Shown here one piece after another: positions 31,533 to 40,870 of a stretch of 64,000 nucleotides of DNA. Under the pieces are notes generated by a model that saw only the letters and a program-made list of their open reading frames with translations, did not search any database and was not told the origin of the DNA. Source of the stretch: Ornithodoros turicata (taxonomy: Eukaryota > Arthropoda > Arachnida > Ixodida > Argasidae); contig NW_026999402.1 of NCBI RefSeq assembly GCF_037126465.1, positions 1,240,001-1,304,000 of the forward strand, read 5' to 3'. Position 1 is the stretch's first letter; each line of letters begins with the position of its first letter. The translations under genes were made by a program, and so were the position numbers.

Positions 31533-32262
31533 CAGGGTGTTTCAGTTAAATCCCCGGGCTAAATAATTCGCGAACCGGTGCACCAATCGAATAACTTTCT
31601 TTTTTACAAGTATCTGTCCAATACCGCCTACAAGATGCGCGTGAATGAGCGGGAGGCGCTCATTATTTAAATAAAAATTCAAATGAGTTTCGTGAAAAAA
31701 ACATAACTTCTAAAGCAGGGCGCCGTCAACATTAAAATGGGTACTACTCCTTTTGCGACTTTCAGTGGACACCTTTTAGAGAAAAATGTGCCACCGAAGC
31801 GGGTCATTTGTTGCAGTAATTAATTGGTTTCGCTTTACGTATTTTTGTCGCCACTAGTCGCGGCGAAGCGCAAAACGACGTAATTCATTCGTGGATAAGG
31901 GAGTGAAAGAGCGTCCTTTTGCACTTCACCGCGACCAGCTGCCAGAAATTTATGTAAACCGAAACCGATTAATTACTGCAACAAATGACCAGCTTCGTTG
32001 GCAGATTTTTCTCTAAAAGGTGTCCACTGAAAGTCCCAAAAGCAGTAGTACCCATTTAATGCCGACTGCGCCCTGCTTTAGAAGTTACGTTTTTTCACGA
32101 AACTCATTTGAATTTTTATTTAAATAATGAGCGCCTCCCACTCATTCACACGGTGCGCAGCTTGTAGGCGGTATCGGATAGATACTTGCAAAAAAGAAAG
32201 TTATTCTATTGGTGCACACGTAAGCGAATTATTTAGCCCGGGGATTTAACTGAAACACCCGG
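31533..32262. mobile_element. Long foldback MITE with TA target duplication
   Basis: The left end is CAGGGTGTTTCAGTTAAATC and the right end, reverse-complemented, CCGGGTGTTTCAGTTAAATC, with TA at 31531-31532 and 32263-32264. Inverted pairing continues for about 300 bp per side (AATAACTTTCTTTTTTACAAG, GAGCGGGAGGCGCTCATTAT, CAGTGGACACCTTTTAGAGA and their inverses). It is 730 bp with no transposase; Tc1/mariner-type non-autonomous element. Confidence 0.88.
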
Positions 32263-32507
32263 TATAGGCACGGGAATCGCACAAGCACGCGATCATATGA
32301 ACTAAATAGTACTGCATTGTATGGAATTAGCTGGGTGACCCGGTTCGGCCGGACTAACGGACACATAATTTGCCGGCCCGGGCCCGGCACTTAGCAATGA
32401 AAAATCCTGCGCACCCCCCCCCCCCCCCTCCACCATGCTTCAGAGGTCTACTGGACTGAGACTGTAGTTCGGTTGTTTTGATGTGGTTTCGTATGCCTTT
32501 CATCATA
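32263..32507. other. Unassigned spacer with C-run
   Basis: A run of about 14 C lies at 32415-32428. No gene. Confidence 0.3.
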
Positions 32508-32760
32508 CACGCTTAGAAATGAACTTCAGCTCATAGTACGCTCCTAGCCAACCATCATCTCGAATGATATCGTTATCTGACCTGATTTGTTGAAAGGGGA
32601 GGCGTACGCCTTTTTTGTGACGATTATGAACAGCGTAACTGTCACACAAAAAAAGGCGTACGCCTCCCGTTTTCAACAAATCAGGGCAGATAACGATGTC
32701 ATTCGACATGATGGTTGGCTAAGAGCGCGTGCTATGCGGTGAAGTTCATTTTTTAAGGGT
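32508..32760. mobile_element. Palindromic MITE (family P), first of a pair
   Basis: A complete palindrome with GGGGAGGCGTACGCC and GGCGTACGCCTCCCGTT inner arms. The outer ends are slightly decayed (CACGCTTAGAAATGAACTTC). Confidence 0.9.
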
Positions 32761-32780
32761 CTGTGACATGCTTTGCCGCT

Positions 32781-33023
32781 ACACTACGAAGCTTCACGAC
32801 ATAGCACGCTGAAGGCCAACCATTGTACAGAGTGATACTTGTATCACTTTTGATTTGTGGAAAGCGCGGGGCGTACGTCTTTTTGTGACAATTAACATTT
32901 CCGCATGAGCGTCACAAAAAGGCGTACACCTCCCGTTTTCAACAAATCGGGAAAAAGAACGATGTCACACGGGATGGTGGTTGGCTATAGGAGCGTGCTA
33001 TGTGGTGAAGTTCATTTTTAAGA
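32781..33023. mobile_element. Palindromic MITE (family P), second of a pair
   Basis: A more diverged palindrome (GGGGCGTACGTCTTTTTGTG / CACAAAAAGGCGTACACC) begins 20 bp after the previous copy. Its right end runs directly into a SINE fragment. Confidence 0.85.
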
Positions 33024-33152
33024 CAGACATATGTCGGCACAGTTCCCTTAGAAGTCGGCCCAGGACGCACATTCCCCGTCAGTCGTGACGTTGCCCACCT
33101 CTGTAAGGCCGACAATGGTGAACCCTTTCACCACCACCACCAGACTACGGCA
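33024..33152 (+). repeat. tRNA-derived SINE, 3' part (Ruka-like)
   Basis: ATGTCGGCACAGTTCCCTTA, GTCGGCCCAGGACGCACATT, CGTGACGTTGCCCACC and a CACCACCACCACC tail match the copy at 37437-37665. It begins exactly at the end of the palindromic MITE. Confidence 0.8.
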
Positions 33153-34374
33153 AGAATTTCCTCCAACTTTGGCAACCTGATCTGTGGCGCCACCTTGAGG
33201 ACGTCGTGCATTTCAACACGGTCGACTTTCAGCCGCATATATATGGGGGTCGCGCGTACCCGCGTAAATCAAACGCACACTTTTAATGACTGATATATTC
33301 TGACTCAAATATTGATGATGTTTAAGTTCGATAACGATCACTTCCATCAATAAACAACACCCCAACGGGACGAACAGCTAACGGCTATGCCTATAGGCAG
33401 CTTGCGTGGGAAAACGGAAAGAAACGGGCGGGAAATTCTTCCGTGCTTCAAATTACCGCAAATAACTTTAAAGGAACAGAGGCGTATACTTTTGATGGGG
33501 AATTCGCTTGGTCAAAATGTGGCAAAACGGCCGATCGAGCGCTCGGAAATTGCTTGACTTTGCCCGCGCTGGGTCACGTGACGGTTGCCGACCGAACGTG
33601 AGTGCCAGGAACCTAGCGGCTTTAGTCTCGTGGATCACGCGGGGCATCGCGGTCGCTCACGGCTCACCTTCGGGTTTCGTCCAAGGAGGTTATGTATACC
33701 AGAACTTCTGGAGTGGCGATCCCCCATACGAGCTATAGACCTCTACCCGAGCACCTCATCATGACGTTAGTATAGACAGACTGAAACCGAAACAAATCGG
33801 AAAGGGAGGGCTGGGTTCCACAAATGGGCACTTGTTCGCTACCTCCCATTGAAAGAAAGTAGGACCGAAGGTCGCGTCCCTTTCAGGGACTATCGTAATC
33901 CCCTCAAGACCGTGGCTCTCGGGCCGGACCTTGTTCGCCCCTATAGCTTCGAGCGTAGTTCAACTCTACCAAATTGGTGGCGCTGTCGAACACTATGACG
34001 TCATCTGTTACACGTCACAAACAGGGAGATGTCTACTGCGAGCGGGTGAAGCCGGGGGCCATATCGGAGAGGGCAAAAACTGACACCGTTAGTATGGTTG
34101 CGGGCAAAGTACACTTTTATTTTTACAGCTTCGTCTTGCGGGCAAACAAAAAAAAAAGGATTCCTTTCGTTCGGCGTATGTCTTTATGAGCACTCAATCT
34201 TGTATTTTATAGGCGATGCTCTCATTAGCCAAGGGTTTATGCGTAGTTTTATCTGTTCTGTTAAAAGTTCTGGATCGGGATCTGGCTAAAAAAGTTGCCA
34301 CGAAATGACCCTACCAATCCGCCATTAGATGCAGCACAAAAACGCAGCAGACCAGCACTCGTGCGCCATAAAAA
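33153..34374. other. Unassigned intergenic sequence
   Basis: Short frames only, with no recognisable content. No supported repeat. Confidence 0.3.
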
Positions 34375-34580
34375 CTTTAATCGTCATCATGATCACCAGC
34401 ACCATCCAAAGCACGAGCGGTCTCCGTTCATCTCTTCTTTCCTCCATGATCTCTGGAGACGCGCTTGTTCTGGGGCCAGCTTATGAGTCCCTAGGGATTA
34501 CCCTGCACCAAGCCCTGGCCAATCGCCCTGTGTGGCTTGTGGCCACCGTGCTTAGTGGTGGAAGAAGAATAAGAATAAGC
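34375..34580 (+). repeat. (GAA)n-tailed SINE
   Basis: CACCAAGCCCTGGCCAATCG, CCCTGTGTGGCTTGTGGCCA and CTTAGTGGTGGAAGAAGAAT match the copy at 18150-18330. The tail is GAAGAATAAGAATAAG. Confidence 0.75.
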
Positions 34581-35543
34581 TCATTTCGGCAGCATAGCAA
34601 AATTTTAAGGTAGTCCTGGCCAATCTCCCTTTAGTCCGTCCAACTCAAACTCCAACTCCCTTGCGGATGCGGGGCCATGGTATGACGGAGGCGGAAGCAG
34701 CAGCAAAATTTGGCGATTGATATTTCAACGTAGTGCATCGGTTTCAGGATTTTTATTAAAAAGTATGACTTTAGTCAACGACCGGCTCCAGTTCTGTTAC
34801 CTTTCATTTCTCCGATAATCTCCCATTAAAAAGTCGAGGAATATTAAAGAGTGATCTAGTAGTTCGATATTCTCTTCGGCAGAATGTACGCCCTGCCGTG
34901 TGATGTGACCCACCAGCGAAAACGGCATCAATGCTGCTCCCACACATTTTCCGTAAAAAGTCCGATGACTATCGCAAGAATGAGTTTCTGCGTACCTCCT
35001 TTGCAGTAAGACTTGGAACACAGGTTTATATAGATGTATCTATGGTCCTTTACGTTTATCTGGGATAGCTTGGGATGAAGTGTCGACCTCTTTCGAGCCT
35101 CATTGAGTGGAAATTCTGTCACCTGTTCTCACGCGGGGAAAGCGTGTTCATTAGAGAGCTGTCGAGGTGGTACAGCCAAGAAACACGCGCGCAACCAGTC
35201 AAAGCCAATGCATTTGAGTATAACATTGAACCAGTAATGTAACCTGAGCCGATATGCGCAAACGCTATCAAAGTACGTGAGCTGTGCACGCAGTTCCGGA
35301 GTTTCCCTTCGTCCACTATAGTGTTGTTAAAGATACCTCATTAGTCCCACTCCCAAAGTAGGAGGCAACAGCTCAACATGAGGCGCACGCGGATTTCTTC
35401 GACGAATATCCCTTATCGTTGCCTTGTGAGTAGCCGGAACATGTCACGCGGTTTCTTCAAACTTCATCTCTCGTGCGCAGTCAGAAACTGCCGTAGCGTA
35501 TTGATTGAACCAACCTGACAGATTGAAGTTGTCGTCTATATAA
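34581..35543. other. Unassigned intergenic sequence downstream of the GH18 gene
   Basis: No supported feature. Minus-strand frames of 60-75 codons lack recognisable content. Confidence 0.3.
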
Positions 35544-35549
35544 TTTATT
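35544..35549 (-). terminator. AATAAA polyadenylation signal of the GH18-like gene
   Basis: The minus strand reads AATAAA about 20 nt after the stop codon of the chitinase-like frame, which supports this being the real gene end. Confidence 0.6.
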
Positions 35550-35568
35550 CTCCTCTACCACCGTTACT

Positions 35569-37113
35569 TCACTCAATCCAATCGTGGGGATCATCCCCTA
35601 TCATCTGCACATTTCTGTAACAGTTGTGCAGAAGTGGAAAGGGCGGACCACAAACCCCACGAAAATCATCGTGGCCGATATCCCGGAGTCCGAAGCAACG
35701 GCACCCGTATCTTCGCCTTAAATACATCATGATATTTCTCAAGTTGCTGGCGTCGTGGTACCCGACCCACTGCGTCTCCCTCACCGCAAAGGTGGCGAAA
35801 CGTTCCGAGCTCACGAAAGACCAATTTCCCGGACAGATCTCGCTGTAGGAGAGCATTCCTGGAGTCCCCGAGTACTTCCCTGGCATCCCAGGGCCGATCA
35901 CGGAAGCCCCAATGTGGTGGTGCTCTTTACTTCGTAAGGTGAAGGTTAATCCCTGAAGTGGAAGTACGGGACAGATCTTGTAGAAATTTCTTCTCCCCAA
36001 CTCTTTCTTGAGTAGCCTGGGGAGCACCGTTATATCTTCGTTGCTAACAGGAAAGACGGCTCTCGATAGTGTATGGTTATGATCGCTGAACATGTCAACC
36101 AGCAGAAAATCGGCAATCTTTCCCAGTTGCGCTACGTCATATGAGATCCGTTCAGCTTCTGCATGCGGGAGCAAAACGGAAACGGAGAGTTTCCTCCGGT
36201 GGGAAGCACTCTTCAAGTGTTCCACCAAGCCGTTGAACTTCCACTTGTCATTTCTGTGCAGATACCGCCAGTTGATGATAATACCGTCAAATTTCCTCCT
36301 CAGAATCCAACGCAGAAGATTCTGTGAGAAGGACCTCACGATACCAGTATCGCTCACAATGTCCTGGAACGTCCTCCAGTCGTCTGTCGTCTCGCCCACG
36401 CATAACAGGAACTTCACTCTGTTATGAAGATTTCTCAGTGAAACAAAGGTATCGAGTCCGCCTTGTTCCACATCAAATATTTCCTCAGTTGCTCTGATGG
36501 AAAAAGAACTATCGATGCCGACCGCGTAGTACACGATATGCGTGCAAAGACCCACTGGAATGTCTCTCAGCTCCAACCTGATCTGTAACTTTCTTTTATA
36601 CGTCGTATGATTATAGATGCAAAAGATAAGGTGATCTGGAGGGAGACGTTTCTGGTGAGGAGTCGTAGCCTTGTCTCCAGGACGTCGTGGAGATCCCACT
36701 GTGGACAAGCGAGGTGCCGTAACATCTACGGCGCCCGCTACAGTTGAGACTGTCTTACTTATCAGATCTGTTGATGTCTGAACGATTCCGCTCCCAGTAG
36801 GGGCGGCTTCGGAAGGTTGCAGGGATGCAACAAGAAGCCTGCCACGGGGGTTAGCCAAACATTCCTTCCGAGGACTGTTCTGGTAGATGATTTTCTTGAG
36901 GACAGGCTGGAGCGTCGTGTCGGAGGTCCGGTAGACGAAGAGCATTCCAAGCAGGTACATGGCGAACACGACGAAGATGACGAAGCTGATCCGCGTCACG
37001 TATAACATTGTGTTAGATTTGACCATCTCGTCCTTGTAGTACTTCAGGGACTGGTCTTCGTCCACGGACGTTCCGACGAACTCGGAGAAAGATTGGGACA
37101 TCTGCTCGGACAT
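35569..37113 (-). CDS. Membrane-anchored, catalytically dead GH18 chitinase-like protein
   Basis: A single uninterrupted frame of 514 residues from the ATG at 37113. Residues about 37-61 form one membrane span (RISFVIFVVFAMYLLGML) with a cytoplasmic N-terminus, so type II topology. After a Ser/Pro/Thr-rich stalk (about 65-160), a GH18 TIM-barrel domain runs from about 162 to the end. Recognisable GH18 blocks are IFCIYNHT, THIVYYAVG, RVKFLLCVGE, FDGIIINWRYL, ADFLLVDMFSDH, GMLSYSEIC, TQWVGYHDASNLR and DIGHDDFRGVCG. In active enzymes the fourth block is FDGxDxDWE; here two of the three Asp and the catalytic Glu are replaced (I, N, R). Chitin hydrolysis is therefore unlikely; sugar binding or signalling is inferred. 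The frame stays open upstream through about 29 codons into a (GAA)n SINE tail, so an upstream exon is possible. No introns within. Confidence 0.85.
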   Translation of the reverse strand: MSEQMSQSFSEFVGTSVDEDQSLKYYKDEMVKSNTMLYVTRISFVIFVVFAMYLLGMLFVYRTSDTTLQPVLKKIIYQNSPRKECLANPRGRLLVASLQPSEAAPTGSGIVQTSTDLISKTVSTVAGAVDVTAPRLSTVGSPRRPGDKATTPHQKRLPPDHLIFCIYNHTTYKRKLQIRLELRDIPVGLCTHIVYYAVGIDSSFSIRATEEIFDVEQGGLDTFVSLRNLHNRVKFLLCVGETTDDWRTFQDIVSDTGIVRSFSQNLLRWILRRKFDGIIINWRYLHRNDKWKFNGLVEHLKSASHRRKLSVSVLLPHAEAERISYDVAQLGKIADFLLVDMFSDHNHTLSRAVFPVSNEDITVLPRLLKKELGRRNFYKICPVLPLQGLTFTLRSKEHHHIGASVIGPGMPGKYSGTPGMLSYSEICPGNWSFVSSERFATFAVRETQWVGYHDASNLRNIMMYLRRRYGCRCFGLRDIGHDDFRGVCGPPFPLLHNCYRNVQMIGDDPHDWIE

Positions 37114-37180
37114 GTTCACGATTGCCTCGACGTCGTTTCGAACGCTACGCGGTCCAACAGCAATGAGCCCACGAACCGAT

Positions 37181-37320
37181 TTCTTCTTCTTCTTCTTCTT
37201 CTACCAATGAGATAATGGCCGTGAGCCACTAAGGGAGATTGGCCAGGACAAAAGGGGCGTGAGATGTTTGTTTATGTTTGTGCAGTAATGATGGGAACTA
37301 AGGCCAAGTCGGATCCAAGT
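37181..37320 (-). repeat. (GAA)n-tailed SINE abutting the GH18 frame
   Basis: Minus strand: GTCCTGGCCAATCTCCC, TTAGTGGCTCACGGCCATTA, TCTCATTGGTAGAAGAAG, ending in (GAA)n at about 37181. The open frame of the GH18-like gene begins inside this tail and continues to its ATG about 70 nt further. It has the same orientation as the gene. Confidence 0.75.
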
Positions 37321-37433
37321 ATCTTATGACATATATGACATGTGATGACTAATGCAGGAACTGGATATGCACGTATGTAGGAATATGCGTATGACGACTA
37401 TGCAGGGCCAAAAGGATGGCTGTATGAATGTGT

Positions 37434-37670
37434 GTGTGGTGGTGGTGGTGGTGGTGGTGATAGGGCTTGCCGTTGTCGGCCTCACGTATGTGGGCAACGT
37501 CACGACTCACGCCCTGGGGGAATGTGCGTCCTGGGCCGACTTCTAAGGGAACTGTGCCGACATATGTCTGAAAGCGTCTGAGGAAAACCCAGGAAAAAGC
37601 CCAGACAGCACAGCCGGCACCGGGATTCGAACCCGGGTACCTCCCAGTCTCCAATGTGTGTGTACGTGTG
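37434..37670 (-). repeat. tRNA-derived SINE, B box and body (Ruka-like)
   Basis: The reverse complement carries a B box (CCCGGGTTCGAATCCCGGTG), CCGGCTGTGCTGTCTGGGC, ATATGTCGGCACAGTTCCC, GGCCCAGGACGCACATTCCC and CGTGACGTTGCCCACATACG, and ends in (CAC)n. The A box is not evident. Its upstream end meets another (GAA)n SINE tail at 37673-37720. Confidence 0.82.
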
Positions 37671-37672
37671 TG

Positions 37673-37720
37673 TGTTCTTCTTCTTCTACCAATGAGATAA
37701 TGGCCGTGAGCCACTAAGGC
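37673..37720 (-). repeat. (GAA)n-tailed SINE, 3'-end fragment
   Basis: Plus-strand TTCTTCTTCTACCAATGAGA, TAATGGCCGTGAGCCACTAAGG repeats the end of the SINE at 37181-37320. Confidence 0.75.
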
Positions 37721-38632
37721 TTCTTCTTTCTCGGCGCATTCACTGGCATTGGTTACGTGCTTCAACAGCGAACACGAGAGGGATAGAATAATTTGTCCGT
37801 CTTGACACAGTTTCTTCCTTCCTTCTTTTGCATGCCGTTTTGTCTTCATATTTCGACTGTGTGAGATATTTCGAGGGTTAGTATTATATTTATTCTCGTT
37901 CACATTGTCTGGTAAATACGGTAATAGTACAGCGGCGGCTAACAAACGCATAATAGACAGCGCTATATCAAGGCCTCAGAACATCAGTTCTCTCATATCA
38001 AGGAGTGTTGCGCAATCATACAAGATAAATTGTTTAAGAAACTAGTTCCATAATTAAGACTTTGCAAGATTCTTGGCATATACAGGGTGTCCTCCCAGCT
38101 AAATGCGAACATATTTTAAATATATGTATATATATATATATATATCACTTTTTACGAGATGAAATCAATTGCAACACAGCTAGGGCTCCGAGTTTTCAGA
38201 GTTTTCATTTTGGAAAATTTGGAGGCTGTTTATCGGAGTTTTCAACTTTTCAACAATTCGGAGTAGTTTCTGGGAGGATTAAAAAGTCGGAAAAATGAAC
38301 GGCGCCGATTTCGGAGTATTTCGGAACTGTCTTCGCAGAGACAATGCAAGCAAAGAAGTGCAAGAGTGACTGAGACTAGACCACACAATATAGCGCATGG
38401 ATGTTTTACTACCCAGAGCTACTGAAGTACAAAGAAGCGTATTTGCGCCATCTAGTGAAGACGGGGATAACCCTCTCCTGCTCCTCAAGGTCATACGCAT
38501 GCGCATAGGCCATTGTGAAAGGCGAGGAGGATACCAAGGCGGAGGAGGCTACTACTTCTGAACCCCTTTTCTTTTCTTTTTTCTCTTTGTTGTTGTTGTT
38601 GTTGTTGTAGTTCAGTTTGAAGTCGACAGTCG
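37721..38632. other. Unassigned intergenic sequence
   Basis: Contains TACAGGGTGTCCTCCCAGCT at 38081-38100, which looks like an orphan mariner-type MITE end, then a (TA)n run at 38125-38145 and a (GTT)n run at 38588-38610. No gene. Confidence 0.35.
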
Positions 38633-38680
38633 AGTCGGCCGACAACGGCGAACTCTTTCACCAGCACCACCACGAGTCCC
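38633..38680 (+). repeat. SINE tail fragment
   Basis: GGCCGACAACGGCGAACTCT and TTCACCAGCACCACCAC match the 3' end of the Ruka-like SINE copies. Confidence 0.65.
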
Positions 38681-38693
38681 TAGATCTGTGGTA

Positions 38694-38932
38694 CAGCTCC
38701 GGTCAACCTTAATAATAACACTGGAAAAACTTCCGTCTCATTTTCCAGCACGATAACAGCCACCCTTGGAGCACTGGAGGAATGTTATGTGAACAAAATC
38801 CTTGCGTTAAACTGACAGAATAATTTTCTTTTTCAATTAAGATTCGCTCATGGCCCCAAGGGTTGCTGTAATCGCGCTCGGGAACGAGACCACATTTTTT
38901 TCCAGTGTTATTATTAAGGTTGACCGGAGCTG
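38694..38932. mobile_element. MITE with perfect ~34-bp terminal repeats and TA duplication
   Basis: The ends CAGCTCCGGTCAACCTTAAT and its inverse are perfect over about 34 bp, with TA at 38692-38693 and 38933-38934. It is 239 bp with no coding capacity and the terminal repeats are undamaged, so it is probably one of the younger DNA-element insertions in the window. Confidence 0.9.
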
Positions 38933-39194
38933 TACATCCATTAAATTACCCCAGCATCGGCCAAACTACACAATGTTTTTATTTGAATCCTCCGCAGGGG
39001 AAATCTGGAATATGCTGCCTTTAGAAATATGCCAAACTTCAACATTCTGTACCTCTAAAAGTATATGGTATCTGAAATACGTGTGTACTTATTTTTTTTT
39101 TTTTTGTGCGTGCTGATTTGTTAGTGCGTCATTTAACTAGGCAGCTAAACGCGACTTTCCACGTGTATCGGTTCGCAGTTTAGTACGCAATTAT
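38933..39194. other. Unassigned spacer
   Basis: T-run at 39092-39105. No other feature. Confidence 0.3.
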
Positions 39195-39466
39195 CAGCTC
39201 CTGTGGCATAGCGGTTATGGGATGGTCGCTGTCCATGCTGAGACTGGGACGGGTTCGCATCGCCGCACCGGCTGTGCAGTCTACGGTTCCCTGTGCGTTT
39301 TCCGGCAGACTTCTCAGACAAATGTTGGCACTGTCCTCCTTGATGTCGGCCCAGGACGCATACAAACCCCCTGTCCCCCACTACTCCTTGTTGTGCTCTC
39401 TCCATCCGTCCACGTCCGTAGGCCACTCATATAGACACAGTTGCTTCGCGGCGCTAACACTGAATT
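39195..39466 (+). repeat. tRNA-derived SINE, full-length copy (Ruka-like)
   Basis: A-box-like TGGCATAGCGGTTATGGGAT and B-box-like GACGGGTTCGCATCGCCGC are followed by the same body as 24405-24691 (CCGGCTGTGCAGTCT, TTTTCCGGCAGACTT, GATGTCGGCCCAGGACGCAT) and the same 3' end (TTGCTTCGCGGCGCTAACAC). Confidence 0.8.
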
Positions 39467-39525
39467 AGAAAAAAACAATAGCATCAGGTAAAAGAGAGAG
39501 GGCGCAGACAAGCTATGGTGCATAC

Positions 39526-39612
39526 TGAAGGCTGGAACCGCAGACAGGGAGACGATAAAATTTATCGGCAAAATTTTGTCGTCTCCGTGTCTCCGGTTCC
39601 AGCATTCAATAG
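39526..39612. repeat. Short foldback hairpin
   Basis: TGAAGGCTGGAACCGCAGAC and ACGATAAAATTT pair with AAATTTTGTCGTCTCCGTGT and CCGGTTCCAGCATTCA around a small loop. GCATCAGGT occurs just outside on both sides (about 39482 and 39612). Confidence 0.7.
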
Positions 39613-40736
39613 CATCAGGTGCTTTGCGTATCACATTTTCGGAACCGTTGTCGTAAGGACCTTCCAATCCTTCTACATCCCTTCTAATCCTTCAAATAAT
39701 GTCTTCTAATCTCTCCAATCCGTCTAAACATCTATTCGCTCCGAGATCGAGCAGTGTCGGCGCGCTGCGGAGAAACGATGAACTACCATTGTGTGGATGC
39801 GTCGTCTGCTTTTACACGTTTATTCAGTGTTTACTGCAGTAAGTGGAGCATTGGAGAACCGGAGAGTATCGTACCAGTGTCCTTCCGATGAATATATACT
39901 AGGATTACGGAAAAGAACTATCAACTCCGAACATAGGCCCACGTGTTATCCACACTAGAAGGGTGACAGTTTCGCCCCCTATAGGTCGATCTCGCAGCGA
40001 ATAATGAACCGGGACCTCGCTAAAGAAACAAACGAGGAAGAGCGGTGATGACGCGACGCGGATGCCAAGGCGATGCTATCGCATTTAAAAAATTCCGTAT
40101 CCCCCAACGTCTTCTTCCAATCATCTTAGTCAAAAACACGAGAATGCGTTATCTCAATTCGCTCATGGCTCACATGTGCTGATTACTTTGATATAGATGA
40201 ATTATGACGCAGCGTTCCTACTAGCACCATTATCTCTAGCCATTTTTTCTTCTTCTTCTTCTTCTCTGTTCGGTACTATCGTACCCGTTCCAAATGAGTG
40301 GTGCCCTCCGTCAGGTTTGACGCTGCATGGGCCTGCAGTGCGTGCCAGTGCCATTTCATTGACTGCTCTCAACCGCCGGGGCGGCACAGTCCTGTCAAGT
40401 TCTGAGAAACTCTGTACGATCTGCGTCGCATTGGTGTCCCTCCCCCCCTGTAATTTTCCGTAAGTTTACTTTGACTCATTGGTTAATTTGTCCATCGTGA
40501 GCAAAATGGTGACGATAGATCGAAGATGACAGTTGACGAAAGGCACGCAAATGTCGGTATAATCTGAACACTGTAACCTCGCTTGCAACCCAACGTCACA
40601 CCACCACCACGCAAATGCCAGCTGTGGAAGTGGAAGCCATACTTTTCTGATAGTTTCGTGCGTGCCGTGTTCGTGTGTGTACGCGTCCCGATTTATCTCA
40701 AGACATTGCTTGGGCCTAGCTGAGGCTTCCAGAGCA
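39613..40736. other. Unassigned intergenic sequence
   Basis: A (TTC)n run lies at 40247-40267. No gene supported. Confidence 0.3.
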
Positions 40737-40870
40737 GCACAATGTACTGAAAGTCGAGTGCAATAGGGGTGGACGGGTAGATGGAAGGCCTTGAACAGAC
40801 TCGTGAAAAGAACATTGATAAGACACATACCGTCCAGACCATATTGCACTCGACTTTCAGTACATTGTGC
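40737..40870. repeat. Foldback element with perfect 27-30-bp arms
   Basis: GCACAATGTACTGAAAGTCG and its inverse CGACTTTCAGTACATTGTGC lie 130 bp apart, each extended by AGTGCAATA / TATTGCACT. The middle shows no gene. Confidence 0.8.
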
